Positions 8,215 through 14,169 of a stretch of 14,169 nucleotides of DNA are shown here, in pieces. The stretch is from an uncultured Bacteroidota bacterium (GTDB lineage Bacteria; Bacteroidota; Bacteroidia; Chitinophagales; Chitinophagaceae), in contig CAINOM010000087.1 of the NCBI GenBank assembly GCA_903851455.1, forward strand, positions 1 to 14,169, given 5' to 3'. Below the pieces are notes generated by a model. The model made no database searches. It was not told where the DNA came from and saw nothing but the letters and a program-made list of their open reading frames with translations. Position 1 is the first letter of the stretch. Every line of letters starts with the position of its first letter. A program made the translations under genes and the position numbers.

Positions 8215-8391
8215 TCATATCACATGATGTGCATAACTCCATTTATACCATTTGGTCTTATATGGGTTGTAATGCTGGTCGTACTTTTTGCCCTTCAACT
8301 TATACTGGGTGTAATACGTTGGCTGGCGGCAGCCTCCTGCGACGACAAGAATAACGAGTAAAAAAAATATCGCGAAGGAGGTTTTCTTCAT
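8215..8391 (-). CDS. Small putative lipoprotein, 58 residues
   Basis: A short gene with ATG at 8391 and TGA at 8215-8217. The protein begins MKKTSFAIFFLLVILVVAGG and then C21, fitting a lipoprotein signal with the lipobox-like AGGC. The alanine at -3 is less usual than leucine. The mature part is only 38 residues, basic and rich in tyrosine, lysine and histidine (TYYTQYKLKGKKYDQHYNPY, then WYKW). A Bacteroidota-type -7 element lies 20 bases upstream (8411-8418), which supports expression. It probably forms a unit with the secreted protein gene downstream. I know no named family; many Bacteroidota genomes carry small lysine/tyrosine-rich lipoproteins of this kind. Confidence 0.6.
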   Translation of the reverse strand: MKKTSFAIFFLLVILVVAGGCRQPTYYTQYKLKGKKYDQHYNPYKTKWYKWSYAHHVI

Positions 8392-8410
8392 AAGAGGTAA
8401 TGCTTGCAGA

Positions 8411-8418
8411 CAAAGTTA
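8411..8418 (-). promoter_or_regulatory. Putative -7 element for the small lipoprotein gene
   Basis: Minus-strand TAACTTTG matches the Bacteroidota -7 consensus TAnnTTTG and ends 20 bases before the ATG at 8391, giving a very short leader. It sits in a 7-bp inverted repeat, ACAAAGT (8410-8416) and ACTTTGT (8431-8437), with a 14-base spacer. No clear -33 TTTG is seen. Confidence 0.45.
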
Positions 8419-8675
8419 CATTTTTTCGGCACTTTGTAAAATATGTGCGCATATTAATGCCGGTTGTTCTCTTTTGAAGTCAGTATAAACTTCTTTGGTT
8501 GTCTATCTGCTTTGTAAAACTTTTTAATTGTTTAATACTATAATGCTAATATTTATTGAGCATCCGTGTACATATTGATCATTACAATACGGATTATCTA
8601 TATTTATATTTGCTAAGTTTACGACAACTTGTTTAAAACTCTAGTAATTTAGAATTACGATTTAAAGGTCTTGCA
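8419..8675. other. Intergenic region between divergent genes
   Basis: This AT-rich stretch lies between the small lipoprotein gene (minus) and the gene at 8676 (plus). It holds a plus-strand TATATTTG (8605-8612), a match to TAnnTTTG about 63 bases before the ATG at 8676 and a plausible promoter for that gene. I see no ORF with coding character, no tRNA and no strong terminator here. Confidence 0.4.
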
Positions 8676-8948
8676 ATGGAACAAATGGTAGCAGAATATG
8701 ATTATTACAGTGACAGGATACATCCTCGTTGCCTGGCGGAATTCCAGTCGCGGGTGAAGCATTTGTATAAAGAGCACCATGTCACAGTTATCTGCCAGAT
8801 AAAGGAGCATACCCAAAACCGGAAGACCAAGTTGCAACTATGGCTTTTACAAACCAACCAGCAGGAGTGGCTGAATGACCCGGCGATCAAGGACGTGATC
8901 ATGGGCAGCCTTATTGACAATTTCGAATTCTGCGCGGTAAACTACTGA
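8676..8948 (+). CDS. Hypothetical protein, 90 residues
   Basis: A soluble 90-residue protein with no signal peptide or membrane segment. I recognise no domain. The first half is rich in charged and aromatic residues (YDYYSDRIHPRCLAEFQSRV) and the middle is basic (KEHTQNRKTKLQLW). Predicted helices alternate with short strands. The ATG at 8676 follows a plausible TATATTTG -7 element at 8605-8612. It is convergent with the ABC exporter gene, with 9 bases between the stops. The antisense frames over the same DNA look like shadows because they lack the regular composition of this one. Function unknown. Confidence 0.6.
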   Translation: MEQMVAEYDYYSDRIHPRCLAEFQSRVKHLYKEHHVTVICQIKEHTQNRKTKLQLWLLQTNQQEWLNDPAIKDVIMGSLIDNFEFCAVNY

Positions 8949-8957
8949 GCTCGCCAT

Positions 8958-10769
8958 TTAAGCCTCGAACAACTGAAGTTTATTGAGATTACGATACAAG
9001 CCTTCCTGCAGGTTTATCAGTTCGTTGTGCGTACCGCTTTCTTTTACCCTTCCATCTTCCAGCACGACGATCAGGTCTGCGTTTCGTATCGTAGATAGCC
9101 TATGCGCGATAACAAACGATGTGCGGTCTTTCATCAGGTTTTGCAATGCATCCTGCACAAGAGATTCTGATTCCGAGTCGAGCGAACTGGTAGCCTCATC
9201 GAGTAATAATATAACAGGATCTTTGAGGATGGCACGGGCTATAGCCACGCGCTGCCGCTGCCCGCCAGATAGTTTTACCCCACGCTCCCCTACCACCGTG
9301 TCATACGCTTCAGGGAAGCCCATAATGAAATCATGTGCATTAGCCTTGAGTGCAGCGGCTTTCACTTCGTCTATGTTTGCGCCCGGCTTGCCGTATGCGA
9401 TATTTTCGAAAATGGTTCCACCGAAGAGCAATATGTCCTGTGGTACCAGTGCCATTTGCTTACGCAACTGGGTAACCGGGAAATGAGACGCTTCTTTTCC
9501 GTCAAAAAGGATCCTGCCGTTGGAAGGATCGTAAAATTTAAGCAGCAACGATACCAGCGTGCTTTTCCCAGCGCCGCTGGGCCCCACAATGGCCACCTGC
9601 TGGCCACTCTTCACCTCTATGCTCACATCCTTTATTACCTCTATCTCCTTGCGTGATGGATAGCTGAACCCAATATGCTCGAGTGAAACAGCACCGTTCA
9701 ACCTGAACTGCTGCTCTACGTCTACAGGGCTGATTGCGACGTCTTCTGAAGGCTCTTTTAATAGTTCACGCACACGTTGCGTGGCGCCCAGTGTCTTCTG
9801 TAGCTGTGAGTATAACTCAGCAAATCCGGCCATAGTGCCACCGACAAACGCCGTGTACACCACGAAGGCGGTCAGGTCGCCGAATGACAAATGTCCCTGC
9901 TGCATTAAACCTGCGCCATACCATACCACCAAGACAATAGCGCCGAACACACTAAAGAGCATGAATGAAACGAAAATACCCCTGAAGCGGCCATTCTTAA
10001 TGGCCAGCTTTACGACATCGTTAATGCTTTTGGTGTACCGTTTTATTTCGTACCACTCATTTGAGAAGGCCTTTACGTTGCTTATGCCCTGTAATGACTC
10101 CTGCACTATTGTCCCGGATTCCGCGAGCTGGTCTTGCGCCTGGCGAGAGAGCTTGCGGATGAACTTGCCGAAGACCAGCGCAATGACGATAATAACGGGT
10201 ACAACCGACAACATAAGCAGCGTCATTTTCATGTTGATGTACATGATCATTCCTATACCGATGATAAGCACTAATATACCGCGCAGCAATTCTGCAAATA
10301 CACTGGTCACAGCGTCCTGTATCTGTGATACATCAGCCGTTATGCGGCTGGAGAGCTCGCCCACCCTCCGTTGGGCGAAGAAATCCATGGGCATAATGAT
10401 CATATGACGGTAGATATCTGTCCGCATATCAGCAACGGTATGCTCGCCTACATAGGTAAACAGGTATATCCTTAAAAATGAAAAAACCATTTGTACAGCG
10501 AGCACGGCTATCATGATCATGGCTATGATGCCGGGTGCGTATGCAAAGGGGCCGGTAACATCTCCGTGTGCACTGTCGATCAGTTTTTTTAACAGGAATG
10601 GAAAAGCCATAGTAGTGCCGCTGGACAGCGCGATGAACACCAGTCCTGGAATGAACACTTTATTATAGGGTTTCAGGTAACGGAATATCACCATCGCCTC
10701 TTTCACAGATTCCCTGCTTATTTTCACCTTTGGTGATTCCTCTTTGTTTGTATCTCTTGGTCTGGCCAT
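8958..10769 (-). CDS. ABC exporter half-transporter (MsbA/multidrug type)
   Basis: A fused membrane-plus-ATPase half-transporter of 603 residues that should work as a homodimer in the inner membrane, exporting lipids or drugs. The membrane domain spans about 37-320, with hydrophobic helices near 37-60, 75-105, 155-205 and 265-320. The ATPase domain shows Walker A GPSGAGKS (396-403), Q-loop Q444, signature LSGGQ (500-504), Walker B ILLLDE (520-525) and H-loop H556. All catalytic residues are present. MsbA-like and multidrug ABC exporters cannot be told apart from motifs alone, so the substrate is left open. ATG 10769 begins a charged N-terminus before the first helix. A TACCTTTG element at 10837-10844 could be its promoter. 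It is divergent from the MFS gene. Confidence 0.93.
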   Translation of the reverse strand: MARPRDTNKEESPKVKISRESVKEAMVIFRYLKPYNKVFIPGLVFIALSSGTTMAFPFLLKKLIDSAHGDVTGPFAYAPGIIAMIMIAVLAVQMVFSFLRIYLFTYVGEHTVADMRTDIYRHMIIMPMDFFAQRRVGELSSRITADVSQIQDAVTSVFAELLRGILVLIIGIGMIMYINMKMTLLMLSVVPVIIVIALVFGKFIRKLSRQAQDQLAESGTIVQESLQGISNVKAFSNEWYEIKRYTKSINDVVKLAIKNGRFRGIFVSFMLFSVFGAIVLVVWYGAGLMQQGHLSFGDLTAFVVYTAFVGGTMAGFAELYSQLQKTLGATQRVRELLKEPSEDVAISPVDVEQQFRLNGAVSLEHIGFSYPSRKEIEVIKDVSIEVKSGQQVAIVGPSGAGKSTLVSLLLKFYDPSNGRILFDGKEASHFPVTQLRKQMALVPQDILLFGGTIFENIAYGKPGANIDEVKAAALKANAHDFIMGFPEAYDTVVGERGVKLSGGQRQRVAIARAILKDPVILLLDEATSSLDSESESLVQDALQNLMKDRTSFVIAHRLSTIRNADLIVVLEDGRVKESGTHNELINLQEGLYRNLNKLQLFEA

Positions 10770-10836
10770 TTTTGTCGTAGTCGTAAACCCAAACGCGATT
10801 TGCCTGATTGGGGCGGTTTTGATCTAAAATTTGCTG

Positions 10837-10844
10837 CAAAGGTA
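10837..10844 (-). promoter_or_regulatory. Putative -7 element for the ABC exporter
   Basis: Minus-strand TACCTTTG matches TAnnTTTG, 67 bases before the ATG at 10769. A TTTC (10864-10861) 16 bases upstream might act as a degraded -33 element. Evidence is the motif and position only. Confidence 0.45.
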
Positions 10845-10930
10845 TCTCATGGCGGTTCTCGAAAGTTCAATATTCGGTAAATGATTGGGTTTTGTCGGTA
10901 GAAGCCCCGCAGATAACAGATTTCTTTCAA

Positions 10931-10938
10931 TAGTTTTG
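10931..10938 (+). promoter_or_regulatory. Putative -7 element for the MFS gene
   Basis: TAGTTTTG matches TAnnTTTG and ends 19 bases before the ATG at 10958. No TTTG is seen at the expected -33 distance; the nearest one, at 10891, is too far. Confidence 0.4.
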
Positions 10939-10957
10939 CGGCGCTATCACCAACAAT

Positions 10958-12244
10958 ATGACCGTCAAACGTAACGCAGCACTCGGGTTTATCTTCATTA
11001 CCATACTTATCGATGTCATCGGTTTCGGCATCATCATACCCGTTTTGCCTGCGCTTATCAAGCAGCTAACTGGTGGCGATATTACCGTTGCTGCGAAATA
11101 TGGAAGCTGGCTCACGTTTGCCTATGCCATTATGATGTTTATATCATCGCCATTCATTGGTGCGCTCAGCGACCGCTATGGCCGGCGGCCTATACTTTTA
11201 TTCGCGCTGGCAGGGCTGGGCATAGATTATTTGTTCCAGGCGTTTTCGCCCACAATTACATTGCTGTTTATCGGCCGGTTGATAGCTGGCATTACCGGCG
11301 CCAGCTTTACGACCGCATCTGCTTATATCGCAGACATCAGCGCACCTGAGAAACGTGCCCAGAATTTCGGGATGGTGGGCGTAGCTTTCGGCCTTGGGTT
11401 TATCATAGGCCCGGCCATCGGCGGCTTCTGCAGTGAGATCGGCAAACATATGGGCCATACCGGGATGTTTGACTGGACGGTCAGGCTGCCGTTTATTGTT
11501 GCCGCAGTTTTCAGCCTGCTGAATGTGCTTTATGGCTTTTTTGTGTTGCCAGAATCCCTGCTGCCGGAAAACCGTAGAAAGTTTGATATAAAGCGTGCTA
11601 ATCCCATCGGCACCTTGAAGCAATTGAAGAAATACAAGATACTCATCGGCCTTTCGGGATCTTACTTTTTGCTTAATCTTGGCGCACATGCGCTGCAGTC
11701 CAACTGGGCATATTATACGATGTATAAGTTTAACTGGAGTTCGCTGACGGTCGGCCTTTCTTTATCGGTTGTAGGCCTGCTTGTGGCGGCTGTTCAAGGT
11801 GGTCTGATACGGGTCACTATCCCGTGGCTGGGGGAAAAAAACTCCGTATTTACCGGATTGTCTTTTTATGTAGCTGGTATGATATTATTTGCCTTTGCCA
11901 GCCAGGGCTGGATGATGTTTGTGTTCCTTATACCGTATTGCCTGGGCGGCATAGGCGGCCCCGCAATGGGCGGTATTATGGCCAATGAAGTACCAAACAA
12001 CGAGCAAGGCGAACTGCAGGGCGCGCTGAGCAGCCTGACAAGTATCACCGCATTTCTCGGACCCTTGCTAATGAATAACCTGTTTGCGTGGTTTACCGGT
12101 GATAAGGCTCCTTTCAGGTTTCCCGGAATGCCATTTATTGCGGGTGCCGTGTGCGGATTGCTGGCCATATTGTTTGCTATACCCTCACTCAGCCATTACC
12201 ACAAAAGGAAGCAGGCTGAAAAAGCGGAGACAAGCGAGGCATAG
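10958..12244 (+). CDS. TetA-like MFS exporter
   Basis: A 428-residue major facilitator protein of the inner membrane, probably a proton-coupled exporter, with about 12 hydrophobic segments. It matches the TCR/Tet subgroup (DHA1). Motif D-like residues are in the first helix (ILIDVIGFGIIIPVLP). Motif A GALSDRYGRRP lies at 68-78, motif B GRLIAGITGAS at 106-116, and the antiporter motif C GLGFIIGPAIGG at 145-156. The substrate cannot be read from sequence, and TetA-like annotation does not imply tetracycline resistance. The start is ATG 10958, 19 bases after a TAGTTTTG element. The gene ends 3 bases from the stop of the convergent gene at 12248. It has a lysine/glutamate-rich cytoplasmic tail. 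Neighbours do not indicate a drug-sensing regulator. Confidence 0.9.
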   Translation: MTVKRNAALGFIFITILIDVIGFGIIIPVLPALIKQLTGGDITVAAKYGSWLTFAYAIMMFISSPFIGALSDRYGRRPILLFALAGLGIDYLFQAFSPTITLLFIGRLIAGITGASFTTASAYIADISAPEKRAQNFGMVGVAFGLGFIIGPAIGGFCSEIGKHMGHTGMFDWTVRLPFIVAAVFSLLNVLYGFFVLPESLLPENRRKFDIKRANPIGTLKQLKKYKILIGLSGSYFLLNLGAHALQSNWAYYTMYKFNWSSLTVGLSLSVVGLLVAAVQGGLIRVTIPWLGEKNSVFTGLSFYVAGMILFAFASQGWMMFVFLIPYCLGGIGGPAMGGIMANEVPNNEQGELQGALSSLTSITAFLGPLLMNNLFAWFTGDKAPFRFPGMPFIAGAVCGLLAILFAIPSLSHYHKRKQAEKAETSEA

Positions 12245-12247
12245 CGG

Positions 12248-12553
12248 CTAGTAATCGGTAGGTGGCGTTTTGGGGGCTTTATGGCGCTCACTTTTATACT
12301 TTATGATGCGGTCGTTCCTGCGTTTGTCTTCTGCATCTTCTTCTTTCTCCTCTCGTTTTATTGCTTTTTTCTGCTGTCTCTTTTCTTTTCTCTGGTGCTT
12401 TTTACTGTATAGCTTACGCTCTCTTCTCTCATCCCTGCGGGCAGCACGATCAGCACCCCGGGTATCACTGACCTGGGCACTGGAAGGTGTCGCGCTTAGC
12501 AAAAGGATGAAAATGGCGAAAAAAATGTACTTGTTCAATTTGAATTGATGCAT
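12248..12553 (-). CDS. Exported highly charged small protein, 101 residues
   Basis: The N-terminus is a signal peptide: MHQFKLNKYIFFAIFILLLS, then ATPSSAQ, with likely cleavage after SSA. The mature 75 residues are almost entirely charged, rich in Arg, Lys and Glu (RAARRDERRERKLYSKKHQR), ending in a Pro-containing tail. It is probably a single helix or disordered. I recognise no family; similar short Arg/Lys/Glu-rich exported proteins occur in Bacteroidota. The start could be ATG 12553 or the in-frame TTG encoding L6. A minus-strand TAAATTTG (12612-12619) lies 58 bases upstream. The stop is 3 bases from that of the MFS gene. Confidence 0.6.
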   Translation of the reverse strand: MHQFKLNKYIFFAIFILLLSATPSSAQVSDTRGADRAARRDERRERKLYSKKHQRKEKRQQKKAIKREEKEEDAEDKRRNDRIIKYKSERHKAPKTPPTDY

Positions 12554-12611
12554 TTATTACTACGTAGCCGAGCCCTGATTTTGATAGTGTACCGGAACAA
12601 ATACCTTGCTG

Positions 12612-12619
12612 CAAATTTA
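12612..12619 (-). promoter_or_regulatory. Putative -7 element for the charged exported protein
   Basis: Minus-strand TAAATTTG matches TAnnTTTG and lies 58 bases before the ATG at 12553 and downstream of the terminator at 12659-12689. It fits separate transcription of this gene. No clear -33 box is seen. Confidence 0.4.
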
Positions 12620-12658
12620 ATCAAAAGAACGGCAATATGCTTACCAGCCTGCAGTGAT

Positions 12659-12689
12659 AAAAAAAACAGGCCACCCATGGGCAGCCTGT
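12659..12689 (-). terminator. Rho-independent terminator of the Gly/Tyr/His-rich protein gene
   Basis: ACAGGC (12666-12671) pairs with GCCTGT (12684-12689), and an inner CCC/GGG is separated by a 2-base internal loop. Read on the minus strand it is followed by eight T (12666-12659). It lies 24 bases after the stop at 12713, the right place to end that transcript. Confidence 0.85.
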
Positions 12690-12712
12690 ATATATCTGTT
12701 CTTAAGCCATTA

Positions 12713-12976
12713 TTAACGATAGCAATGGTGGCCGTAATACGCATGCCTGTAGCATCCGTGACCATAGGCAGGCCTGCCGTAGTACCCGCCGGCTACTACT
12801 ACCGGTAACGGCGGTACAAATACCCGGGGGGCATAAACCCTCACTACCGGGCGTGGTGCATACCATCCGCCCCTGTGGTAACCTCTCCAGCCATGGGCAC
12901 TGGCACTGGCACTGGAGCTGATACCGGCTGATAAAATGATTACCAGCAATGCGCTTAAAATGATCCTGATTTTCAT
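12713..12976 (-). CDS. Small exported Gly/Tyr/His-rich protein, 87 residues
   Basis: The signal peptide is MKIRIILSALLVIILSAGISSSASA, with cleavage probable near ASA. The mature part of about 60 residues is low-complexity. It is rich in Gly, Tyr, His, Arg and Pro, with HGWRGYHRGG, a PRPVVRVYAPRVFVPPLP region and a C-terminal GYYGRPAYGHGCYRHAYYGH with two cysteines. Such proteins in Bacteroidota and Proteobacteria are periplasmic or outer-membrane associated and of unknown role; the histidines could bind metal, which is a guess. The ATG at 12976 directly begins the signal peptide. A terminator follows at 12659-12689 and another (13041-13065) lies upstream, so it is a single-gene unit. No confident promoter was found; TAAACTTTG (13020-13028) has a spacing of 3 instead of 2. 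Confidence 0.7.
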   Translation of the reverse strand: MKIRIILSALLVIILSAGISSSASASAHGWRGYHRGGWYAPRPVVRVYAPRVFVPPLPVVVAGGYYGRPAYGHGCYRHAYYGHHCYR

Positions 12977-13040
12977 AACGTGTTGTTTTTGTTATACTAG
13001 ATAGATGCAAACCGCTTGCCAAAGTTTAATGTAAAAGAAC

Positions 13041-13065
13041 AAAAACGCCCGTGGTGGGCGTTTTT
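13041..13065 (-). terminator. Rho-independent terminator of the YtxH operon (possibly bidirectional)
   Basis: AAAAACGCCC (13041-13050) pairs with GGGCGTTTTT (13056-13065) around the loop GTGGT. It is symmetrical, so it has T-runs on both strands. On the minus strand it lies 31 bases after the YtxH gene stop at 13097 and separates that operon from the gene at 12713. Confidence 0.85.
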
Positions 13066-13096
13066 AACATAGTCTTACAAACAGTTATAAAGCAAC

Positions 13097-13339
13097 TCAG
13101 GATAGCTTTTCTATCTTTTTATTTACGCTGATCAGTTGCTCTTTCAGCAGGTCGCTCAGTTCTTCAAGGGCTTCGCGGTTATCGTCGATATCATTGTGAG
13201 AACAACTGAGTTTGTCTTTTAACGCACGCAGGCGCGACCTCGTGTCCTTGCCCTTGGCGGGGGCAAATAACACGCCTGCGACCATGCCCAATGCTGCACC
13301 TGCAGTAATCGTGTATAATACATTTTTAGCCTTGCTCAT
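13097..13339 (-). CDS. YtxH domain protein, second copy, 80 residues
   Basis: A small single-pass inner-membrane protein. The N-terminal membrane segment is about 7-27 (VLYTITAGAALGMVAGVLFA). It is followed directly by APAKGKDTRSRLRALKDKL, the YtxH-type signature of an alanine/glycine-rich helix then A-P-x-x-G-x-x-x-R. The rest is a charged, probably coiled-coil helix. YtxH is loosely linked to stress response; its function is undefined. It resembles the gene at 13350 in order, length and charge pattern, and starts 10 bases after that stop, so it is probably the second gene of a two-gene operon. A terminator follows at 13041-13065. Confidence 0.85.
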   Translation of the reverse strand: MSKAKNVLYTITAGAALGMVAGVLFAPAKGKDTRSRLRALKDKLSCSHNDIDDNREALEELSDLLKEQLISVNKKIEKLS

Positions 13340-13349
13340 AAAGGTTGGT

Positions 13350-13598
13350 TTAGAATTTTATCTCTTCGATTTTGCGGTTCACTTTGTGTAACTCTTTCTG
13401 AAGTGTCGCTTTAATGTCTTCCAGCGATTCTCTCCCCTGGTCTATGCTATCTGATACAGTGCCTGATAGTTTGCGTGCACGTTTCATCAGCTTCTTTCTT
13501 GTTTCAGCGCCCTCTTCCGGCGCTATCAGTACACCAAGTGCTGCGCCAATGGCTATACTCGCACCTATACCTAAAAGTAGTCTTGTTGTCTTGTTCAT
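13350..13598 (-). CDS. YtxH domain protein, first copy, 82 residues
   Basis: A small single-pass membrane protein. The membrane segment is about 7-25 (LLLGIGASIAIGAALGVLI). Next comes APEEGAETRKKLMKRARKL, a closer match to the YtxH signature than the second copy. A charged amphipathic helix fills residues about 45-82 (DSIDQGRESLEDIKATLQKEL). It heads a two-gene operon with a paralogous second copy 10 bases downstream. TATCTTTG (13632-13639, minus), 33 bases before the ATG, is a good -7 match, and a perfect inverted repeat lies at 13659-13678. The family is often stress-induced; regulation here is inferred only from the motif and the repeat. Function unknown. Confidence 0.88.
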   Translation of the reverse strand: MNKTTRLLLGIGASIAIGAALGVLIAPEEGAETRKKLMKRARKLSGTVSDSIDQGRESLEDIKATLQKELHKVNRKIEEIKF

Positions 13599-13631
13599 GG
13601 TTTTTATTTTTGATAAAACTAATTAATATTG

Positions 13632-13639
13632 CAAAGATA
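13632..13639 (-). promoter_or_regulatory. Putative -7 element for the YtxH operon
   Basis: Minus-strand TATCTTTG matches TAnnTTTG, ending 33 bases before the ATG at 13598. No TTTG is present near -33, a spacing often seen with activator-dependent promoters. The inverted repeat at 13659-13678 begins 19 bases upstream of the element, over the expected -33 region. Confidence 0.5.
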
Positions 13640-13658
13640 ACATAGGGTGAAACAATTG

Positions 13659-13678
13659 ATCATGACACTGGTCATGAT
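13659..13678. promoter_or_regulatory. Perfect inverted repeat, candidate operator
   Basis: ATCATGAC (13659-13666) and GTCATGAT (13671-13678) form a perfect 8-bp palindrome around ACTG. It lies between two divergent genes: 60 bases before the YtxH operon ATG at 13598 and 98 bases before the exported protein ATG at 13777. No T-run follows, so it is not a terminator. The symmetry and position suit a dimeric regulator. The regulator is unknown. Confidence 0.55.
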
Positions 13679-13776
13679 GCGTAATGATCACGGTAAGTAC
13701 TTTACAAACTCCATGCCGCGGGATAAGCTCAATGTGAATAAGCATTTATTTGTAATTTTCGCGGCAAATCCGTTGT

Positions 13777-14169
13777 ATGAGGTTTATTGCTGCAATAGTT
13801 TTATCATTATTCTGCTCCACCCTGCTCGCGCAGCGGCACAACAATGTTCCGCCGAGTGAGGAATTCCGCATAGTTGGCGCAATAAAAAAGGAAGTGACCA
13901 TCCATATCAGCGACCTTGTAAGACGTTCGCAGGATAACCTGGGTGATGTGGTCGTAAAAAACCACCGGGGTGAACCGAAAGATACTATTCACGGGCTAAA
14001 AGGCATCCTGCTGAAGACCCTTCTGGATAGTGTTGAATTGAAAGTCGAAAAACCAAAGGACTATAGTGAGTTCTATATTTGTCTCGTCGCATCAGATGGT
14101 TATAAGAATGTCTATTCATGGAATGAGTTGTTTAATACGGAGGTAGGCAACCACGTCTATGTTGTCACA
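13777..14169 (+). CDS. Exported molybdopterin-binding-like domain protein (partial)
   Basis: The gene runs off the window with 131 codons read and no stop. The signal peptide is MRFIAAIVLSLFCSTLLAQ, with cleavage expected after LLA. The mature part begins with FRIVGAIKKEVTIHISDLVR, then HRGEPKDTIHGLKGILLKTL, then FYICLVASDGYKNVYSW. The pattern of a V/I-G-x-x-K-K start, a KGxxLxxLL helix and an ASDGY strand-turn fits the oxidoreductase molybdopterin-binding (sulfite-oxidase-type) domain. No cofactor-ligand cysteine is visible in the part shown, so it may be a non-catalytic relative. The family call is from recall, moderately sure. It is divergent from the YtxH operon and starts 98 bases past the inverted repeat at 13659-13678. 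Confidence 0.65.
   Translation, partial: MRFIAAIVLSLFCSTLLAQRHNNVPPSEEFRIVGAIKKEVTIHISDLVRRSQDNLGDVVVKNHRGEPKDTIHGLKGILLKTLLDSVELKVEKPKDYSEFYICLVASDGYKNVYSWNELFNTEVGNHVYVVT

Noticed and set aside
9781..10407. A 208-codon plus-strand open frame
   Set aside because: It is antisense to the membrane domain of the ABC exporter and lacks any motif; cysteine- and serine-rich shadow composition.
11198..11689. A 163-codon minus-strand open frame
   Set aside because: It is antisense to the MFS exporter, which has complete motifs A-C.
12535..12765. A 76-codon minus-strand open frame
   Set aside because: It overlaps a terminator and the end of the Gly/Tyr/His-rich gene; no homology or signal recognised.
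13807..13992. A 61-codon minus-strand open frame at the right edge
   Set aside because: It is antisense to the exported molybdopterin-binding-like gene, whose signal peptide and domain pattern are clear.
1..14169. Search for CRISPR, insertion sequences, tRNA, rRNA, phage or defence genes
   Set aside because: No direct repeat arrays, terminal repeats, transposase, cloverleaf or known defence domains were seen on either strand by eye; an Infernal/tRNAscan run would settle the RNA part.

Overview
The window looks like chromosome from a member of the Bacteroidota, probably near Chitinophagaceae. This is inferred from gene content and signals, because no marker gene is present. The supporting signs are a LytS/LytTR regulator pair, a fold-type IV branched-chain aminotransferase of the long (about 356-residue) type, several upstream sequences matching the Bacteroidota -7 element TAnnTTTG, weak or absent Shine-Dalgarno sequences, and many small lineage-type hypothetical proteins. 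I see no tRNA, rRNA, CRISPR array, insertion sequence or phage gene, so this is mostly housekeeping and accessory chromosome.

Layout. Positions 111-1870 (minus) hold a two-component pair, kinase then LytTR response regulator. A strong minus-strand terminator at 1899-1933 separates it from an apparent minus operon at 4581-1996: ilvE, a membrane-anchored Tim44-like protein, and an unrecognised, probably exported protein whose start is unclear. Facing away on the plus strand are a small protein with similarity to the psi (HolD) subunit of the DNA polymerase III clamp loader (4730-5188) and a RecQ helicase with a TTG start (5241-7136). Next come minus-strand small genes: an unknown 124-residue protein, a secreted 182-residue protein, and an unlisted 58-residue putative lipoprotein at 8215-8391. 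An unknown plus-strand gene follows at 8676-8948.

From 8958 to 12244 an ABC exporter half-transporter (minus) and a TetA-like MFS exporter (plus) are transcribed divergently from a 188-base region. From 12248 to 13598 there are four small minus-strand genes: a highly charged exported protein, a Gly/Tyr/His-rich exported protein, and two tandem YtxH-type membrane proteins forming an operon. The end of the window carries the 5' part of a plus-strand gene for an exported protein with an oxidoreductase molybdopterin-binding-like domain (13777 to the edge). It is divergent from the YtxH operon across an intergenic region holding a perfect 8+4+8 inverted repeat.

Functional links. The kinase/regulator pair, the ilvE-led operon, the HolD-like/RecQ pair and the YtxH pair are the credible functional or transcriptional units. 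The best candidates for new biology are the HolD-like protein beside recQ, the operator-like palindrome at 13659-13678, and the ilvE/Tim44-like/exported-protein operon. I found no convincing large undescribed system such as a defence island.
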